64,000 nucleotides of DNA from Paraburkholderia dinghuensis (GTDB lineage Bacteria > Pseudomonadota > Gammaproteobacteria > Burkholderiales > Burkholderiaceae). The notes below the pieces were generated by a model that was given only the letters and a program-made list of their open reading frames with translations, was not told the DNA's origin and made no database searches. The stretch spans positions 91,765-155,764 of the forward strand of contig NZ_RQIS01000015.1 in NCBI RefSeq assembly GCF_003837865.1. The letters are read 5' to 3'. Shown here in pieces: positions 59,694 through 64,000 of this stretch. How positions within the stretch are numbered: position 1 is the stretch's first letter; each line of letters starts with the position of its first letter. Position numbers and translations under genes: made by a program.

Positions 59694-61172
59694 TTGGACT
59701 ACGCTTTAATGATGGCGGCCTATGCGCGCCGCACGGCGCGCAAGCTCACGCAACAGGACCTGCTATACGAGAGTTTGCGCCGCGCGATTCTCGACGGTGA
59801 CATCGGTGAGGGCACGCGGCTCGCGTCAAGCCGCGCGCTCGCCGAGCAACTGGACATCGCGCGCAATTCGGTGCTGTACGCGTACGAACGGCTCGTGGAA
59901 GAGGGCTTCGTCACGGCCACGCGCCACGGTTCGATCGTCAATGCAGTGACGCACGGCGATGCGGCGCTGCAAGCGCATGCGGCGCGGGCGAGCGAAGGTG
60001 GGCCGCTTCTGTCGCGCCGCGTGCGCGAACTTCCGCCGCGACGCGGCAGCCCTGGCGGCGTCACGGCGTTGCGCCCCGGTGTCCCCGCGCTCGACGCGTT
60101 TCCGTTCGTGCAGTGGCGCACGTCGGTCGAACGAGCGATGCGCCGTCTGCGCGCGAGCGATATGAGTTACGGCGACAGCGCGGGCCATCCGGCGTTGCGT
60201 CAGGCGATTGCGCAGTACGTGCGCGTGTCGCGCGGCGTGCGTTGCCAGCCGGAACAGGTGTTCATCACCGATGGCACCCAGTCGAGCCTCGACCTGTGCG
60301 CGCGCCTCTTTGCCGATCAGGGCGAACGCGTGTGGATCGAAAATCCCGGCTATCTCGGCGCGCGTGTCGCCATGCTGGCAGCGGGATTGCAACTCGTGCC
60401 GGTGAGCGTCGATGCAACAGGTATGGCGCCGAGTGCGGCGGACTGGCGCGACGCGCCGCCGCGTCTCGTGTATCTCACGCCGTCCCATCAGTATCCGCTT
60501 GGCAGCGTGCTGAGCCTCGAGCGCCGCCTCGTGCTTATCGAGCATGCTCGCGCGTGCGGCGCGTGGATCATCGAAGACGACTACGACAGCGAGCTGCGCC
60601 ATGGCGGCCCGCCGCTGCCGTCTATCCAGGGGCTGGCCGATGACACGCCCGTGGTCTACCTCGGCACCTTCAGCAAGACGATTTTTCCGGCGTTGCGCAT
60701 CGGCTTCATGGTGGTGCCGCAGGGCGTGGCGCAGCAGGTTGCTAAGGCCGTCGGCGCGCTCTGGCGGCAAGGGCGCGTAGCCGAGCAGATGGCGCTGGCC
60801 GAGTTCATCGAAAGCGGGCGTTTTGCGCGGCATCTGCGTCGTATGCGCAAGCTTTACGAGCAGCGCCGCGATGGTCTGGTCGCCGCGATCGAGCGGCATC
60901 TCGCGGGAATCGTGACGGTGTCCGCCGACGCGGGTGGCATGCATCTAACCGTGCGCCTCGACGTGCCGTTGTGCGATATCGACGTGAGCGAGGCCGCGCA
61001 CGCGCATGGCCTCAATCTGTCGCCGCTTAGCGCATACTGCCTCCCCGGTCCGGACATCGCGCGCTACAACGGCTTTCTGCTCGGCTATGCCGAAGCGCCG
61101 CCAGGCGTCGCCGACACACTGATGGCGACGCTCGCGCGCGTGGTGCGCGCGATGCTGGGCGGTGCCGGCTGA
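59694..61172 (+). CDS. MocR-type PLP-dependent GntR regulator
   Basis: About 492 residues. The N-terminal GntR winged helix (about 22-90, DLLYESLRRAILDGDIGEGTRLASSRALAEQL) leads into an aminotransferase-like fold. The latter binds PLP by the Lys in LGTFSKTIFPALRIGFMV and has IIEDDYDSEL around the pyridine-binding Asp. MocR proteins control vitamin B6, GABA or taurine genes. The start may be TTG 59694 or ATG 59709. It is divergent from a GNAT gene. Confidence 0.88.
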   Translation: MDYALMMAAYARRTARKLTQQDLLYESLRRAILDGDIGEGTRLASSRALAEQLDIARNSVLYAYERLVEEGFVTATRHGSIVNAVTHGDAALQAHAARASEGGPLLSRRVRELPPRRGSPGGVTALRPGVPALDAFPFVQWRTSVERAMRRLRASDMSYGDSAGHPALRQAIAQYVRVSRGVRCQPEQVFITDGTQSSLDLCARLFADQGERVWIENPGYLGARVAMLAAGLQLVPVSVDATGMAPSAADWRDAPPRLVYLTPSHQYPLGSVLSLERRLVLIEHARACGAWIIEDDYDSELRHGGPPLPSIQGLADDTPVVYLGTFSKTIFPALRIGFMVVPQGVAQQVAKAVGALWRQGRVAEQMALAEFIESGRFARHLRRMRKLYEQRRDGLVAAIERHLAGIVTVSADAGGMHLTVRLDVPLCDIDVSEAAHAHGLNLSPLSAYCLPGPDIARYNGFLLGYAEAPPGVADTLMATLARVVRAMLGGAG

Positions 61173-61206
61173 CCGACGGGGCTAACTGACGACGCCGACC
61201 TGCGGC

Positions 61207-62187
61207 TCACTCGTGCCCGGCCACCGGGTGCGGGACGTACGGCGCTTCGAGCGCGTCGACCTCCTCGTCGGTGAGATCGAGCGAGAGCGCCGCGACGGCA
61301 TCTTCGAGATGCAGCGGTTTCGAGGCGCCGATGATGGGCGAAGTCACCTCCTGCTTCTGCAGCAACCACGCGAGCGCAACCTGCGCGCGCGACACGTTGC
61401 GCGCCTTCGCAACCGCCGAAACGGCAGCGATGACCGAGCTATCGGAATCGGCGGTGGCTTCGTAGAGCCGCTTGCCATAGGCGTCACTACGCTCGCGCTC
61501 GCTCGTCTCGTTCCAGTCGCGCGTGAGGCGGCCGCGTGCGAGCGGGCTCCACGGCATGACGGCGATGCCCTGATCGGCGCACAGCGGCAGCATTTCGCGC
61601 TCTTCCTCGCGATAAAGCAGGTTCAGGTGATCCTGCATGCTCACGAACGGCGTCCAGCCGTTCAGATACGAGGTATAGAGCGCCTTGCTGAACTGCCATG
61701 CGTGCATGGACGAAGCGCCGATATAGCGCACTTTCCCCGCCTTCACGAGATCGTGCAGCGCTTCGAGCGTTTCTTCGATCGGCGTGTCGTAATCCCAGCG
61801 ATGGATCTGGTAGAGATCGACGTAATCGGTTCCGAGGCGCCGCAGGCTGTTATCGATCTCCGCGAAGATCGACTTGCGCGAGAGGCCCGCGCCGTTCGGG
61901 CCAGGACGCATGCGGTTGTAGACCTTCGTCGCGATCACGACGTCGTCGCGCTTCACGGAGTCGAGCAGCACGCGGCCCACGATTTCCTCGGAGGTACCGT
62001 CTGAGTAAGTGTTGGCGGTGTCGAAGAAGTTGATACCGGCGTCGAGCGCCTGGCGAATGAGCGGGCGCGCGGCGTCTTCGTCGAGCGTCCACGGGTGTGT
62101 GCCGCGCCCGGGTACGCCGTAGGTCATGCAACCGAGACACAGACGCGAAACTTCCAGGCCGGTCGAGCCGAATCTGACGTAGTCCAT
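61207..62187 (-). CDS. Aldo/keto reductase
   Basis: A 326-residue (alpha/beta)8 oxidoreductase using NADPH. The catalytic tetrad is visible as Asp and Tyr in FFDTANTYSDGTSEEIVG, Lys in DVVIATKVYN and His in LYQIHRWDYDTP. The cofactor-binding tail has SSVIAAVSAVAKARNVSRAQVALAWLLQK and TSPIIGASKPLHLEDAV. It resembles YajO/PdxI-like proteins. The substrate cannot be read from sequence. Confidence 0.92.
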   Translation of the reverse strand: MDYVRFGSTGLEVSRLCLGCMTYGVPGRGTHPWTLDEDAARPLIRQALDAGINFFDTANTYSDGTSEEIVGRVLLDSVKRDDVVIATKVYNRMRPGPNGAGLSRKSIFAEIDNSLRRLGTDYVDLYQIHRWDYDTPIEETLEALHDLVKAGKVRYIGASSMHAWQFSKALYTSYLNGWTPFVSMQDHLNLLYREEEREMLPLCADQGIAVMPWSPLARGRLTRDWNETSERERSDAYGKRLYEATADSDSSVIAAVSAVAKARNVSRAQVALAWLLQKQEVTSPIIGASKPLHLEDAVAALSLDLTDEEVDALEAPYVPHPVAGHE

Positions 62188-62941
62188 TGCTGTTGCTCCT
62201 TGTGCGAAAGCGGATGACTCAAGCGACGTTGTCGCGATGTCGCGCGCAGGCAGTGCGATTCCCGCCTGGCGCCTGACGACGATTTCGCCAGCGTATCTCA
62301 GCCTGAGCGATTGCGCAGCAAGCGCGTTACCCTCGGCGAGGATGTATGGCGATCAAGTGTCGAATTTCGAGAAAGCTAGGTTAACGAATTATGTGTTAAT
62401 TTGTGTCGGGTAATATTTATCCTGAGCAGGATAATCAAACCAATATGATTCGGAGTGCGTATCGGCCTTGGTCCATTGGCCCGCTGCATTGTGACCGTTT
62501 CGATCCGGTGGGAGCCACTGTGGGACAAAACAATGCTGACTACTGCATTCCGGTCGACGAATTCGGATTCGTGTCCGTCGATGACAGAGAACCGCGTGTC
62601 GCGCCACAAGACGCCGGTTGCATGGAAAGCACAACGTATCGTCAAGGATTTGCGCTTCTTGACCATGCGTTGTCTATGGCGAACCTGACAAAGCACCCGG
62701 AACACGCGAGACCGCATTCACCGACTTCTAGTGCGGCGTTGGCGCCGGGACAAGACACACCGGCAGCGGATCACCGACGAATCACAAGCACGTTCTGGGT
62801 CGGGGACGACGTTGCGGCAGCGCTTCGCGCGAACAGGCAGGGATCGATCGTTTCCGCTCTGGGCAATCGCCTTGTGTGGTGGCGACGTCTCAGCCGCCTG
62901 TTTTCGCGCTCAAGACTCTACTAACTTCTCCCTTCTGCCCG
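62188..62941. other. Region without a well-supported gene
   Basis: About 750 bases with somewhat lower GC. A frame at 62403-62924 (+) begins at GTG and another at 62376-62717 (-) begins at ATG, but neither has a ribosome site, and neither product is recognisable. It may hold remnants of an older gene. Confidence 0.4.
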
Positions 62942-63604
62942 ATGCCGACTGACTACATCGCGCCATTCGCTCTCTGGGTTGTCGTGCGCCGCGTACATCG
63001 GCGTGACGGTTCGTGTTTCGCCGAACCCGCGTGTGCAGGATGGGGCGGACATGGCGGCCTCGCCGTATTCGTCTCGCGCCTTCATGCCTGCGTCTACGCC
63101 ACGCTGCGCAATATCCATCGTGCGCAGGACGACACGGACGACTGGAGGTGCATTCCGCTGCAGGCCTTCGATCTGCATGGTGATATCCGCGACGTGAACG
63201 GAGCGCTCAACTGCGCAATGACGTTCGCGTTCGCATGCGATTCGACAGGTGCGCTGACCGTTGCAAATGGCGCGCCGGGCCTGTGCTATCTCGAAACCAC
63301 ATTCGAGCTGCCCGACCTCGGTCTCGATCCGGTCTTCAACTTCAGCCAGTGGGCGTTCGACATCATGCGCGAGCTATGGGAGTGCGTTGGCGCGCACGGC
63401 TACCCGGAATCGATCGATCGTACTGCGATGATGGACGACATGACATTCGCGTGTGCGCTCAGCGTCGCGCTGGAGGTTGCTTCGCTGACACGCGCGGAGC
63501 CCGATGGCGATCACTGGACTGTCTACGACGCTGATACGGTGTGCTGGATATCGACGCCCGCACGATCGTGCGGTGCATCGCAAACAACGCGGACGATCCA
63601 CTGA
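62942..63604 (+). CDS. Hypothetical protein
   Basis: The frame encodes 220 residues from ATG 62942, reading MPTDYIAPFALWVVVRRVHR and then CIPLQAFDLHGDIRDVNGAL. It is rich in Cys, Trp and Asp, with no signal peptide. The codon pattern looks like that of real genes here, but no clear RBS is present and no family is known to me. It lies upstream of an acetyl-CoA synthetase on the same strand, separated by 282 bases. Confidence 0.5.
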   Translation: MPTDYIAPFALWVVVRRVHRRDGSCFAEPACAGWGGHGGLAVFVSRLHACVYATLRNIHRAQDDTDDWRCIPLQAFDLHGDIRDVNGALNCAMTFAFACDSTGALTVANGAPGLCYLETTFELPDLGLDPVFNFSQWAFDIMRELWECVGAHGYPESIDRTAMMDDMTFACALSVALEVASLTRAEPDGDHWTVYDADTVCWISTPARSCGASQTTRTIH

Positions 63605-63886
63605 AACCCTGCACAACGTGCACGATGCTGCGCGGAACGAGCGTGGTGCCGCACAGGTGGCCGTGTCCATCACTGCGTGCGACGCTGCGTCCTTCGCCGT
63701 GACCCGTGCGCAGATCAAACCACGGCGTTCTGAAGGGCATTGCGTAAGTTTGAGGTAAGTGAATGCGGTTATGAATACGTAACGCGACATTCCATAAAAA
63801 CAAGAGTCGCCTGCAGTTTCGATGTAACCAATAAATAAGGTAGCTATCGCTCACGCAGCGGTAGAACAGATGATGGAGACAATCAA

Positions 63887-64000
63887 ATGCTGGAATCCGT
63901 ACTGCGGGAAGACCGCGTTTTCGCGCCGTCCGCACAGATCGTAGCGAGTGCCACGGTGTCCGGCATGGACGCCTACCAGGCGCTGTGCGCGGAAGCCGAA
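63887..64000 (+). CDS. acs: Acetyl-CoA synthetase, 5' end (cut by window edge)
   Basis: Thirty-eight codons are visible, starting MLESVLREDRVFAPSAQIVA and continuing SATVSGMDAYQALCAEAE. This N-terminus agrees with AMP-forming acetyl-/propionyl-CoA synthetases of betaproteobacteria. GGAG lies about nine bases before the ATG. The rest of the gene is beyond the window, so acetate and propionate specificity cannot be separated. Confidence 0.75.
   Translation, partial: MLESVLREDRVFAPSAQIVASATVSGMDAYQALCAEAE

Noticed and set aside
62376..62717. Minus-strand gene of 113 codons
   Set aside because: No ribosome site, no recognised product and overlap with another equally weak frame; not reported as a gene.

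Overview
The window is GC-rich (roughly 63-65% by eye) and reads as the replication-origin region of a secondary chromosome (chromid) from a Burkholderiaceae bacterium, most like Paraburkholderia, Caballeronia or Burkholderia. The main evidence lies between 4.4 and 12.7 kb. It comprises a Rep_3-type initiator gene (repA), about nineteen same-strand 17-bp iterons with a perfect DnaA box among them, a small parA and a parB, three copies of the parS-like palindrome TTTATGCGCATAAA, a KfrA-like coiled-coil protein, a degenerate tyrosine recombinase, and a LexA-box-controlled small gene. I recall that palindrome as the Burkholderia chromosome 2 parS type. No rRNA, tRNA, CRISPR array or intact insertion sequence was seen.

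Layout. 0-4.4 kb: a TetR regulator facing a YceI lipoprotein, then the threonine-degradation pair tdh/kbl with a divergent cupin-type XRE regulator. 4.4-12.7 kb: replication and partition module. 12.8-15 kb: ArsC-like protein, an intergenic DnaA-box cluster, an FMN reductase and a hypothetical protein. 15-20 kb: a hybrid histidine kinase, then an overlapping CheY / CheC-like phosphatase / diguanylate cyclase operon. 20-25 kb: hopanoid operon hpnD-hpnE-shc-hpnG. 25-28.6 kb: a peroxide-stress group (DipZ-like thioredoxin, Ohr, alpha/beta hydrolase, OhrR). 28.8-33.7 kb: lipid trafficking (mlaA with a long repeat tail, hpnN, hpnM/mlaC-like). 33.7-38.4 kb: a Cache-sensor two-component system divergent from cstA-ybdD. 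38.9-41 kb: amino-acid binding protein and an aspartoacylase-like enzyme. 41-47.6 kb: second hopanoid block (hpnH, ispH, hpnC, hpnB, hpnA). 47.6-64 kb: mixed metabolism and stress genes (acyP, egtD, rarD, HAD phosphatase, dienelactone hydrolase, NlpD-like lipoprotein, SYLF lipoprotein, secreted nuclease, a rubrerythrin / Fe-S protein / DUF3501 operon, GNAT, MocR regulator, aldo-keto reductase) and the first 38 codons of an acetyl-CoA synthetase.

How the genes fit together. HpnD, HpnC and HpnE make squalene from farnesyl diphosphate, Shc cyclises it, and HpnH and HpnG add and trim the adenosyl side chain. HpnA/HpnB are associated sugar-type enzymes, and HpnN, HpnM and MlaA fit transport of hopanoids and phospholipids between the membranes. 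IspH beside HpnH links isoprenoid supply to that pathway. RepA with iterons and DnaA boxes would start replication, and ParAB with parS would segregate the replicon. The LexA-box gene suggests a DNA-damage input at the same locus.

The most unusual items are the SOS-controlled unknown gene beside a recombinase lacking its catalytic tyrosine, the KfrA-like protein with a zinc-ribbon-like tail, the iteron phasing near 11 bp, the DnaA-box cluster outside the origin, a nested palindromic repeat element near 47.9 kb, and near-identical 189-bp repeats inside mlaA.
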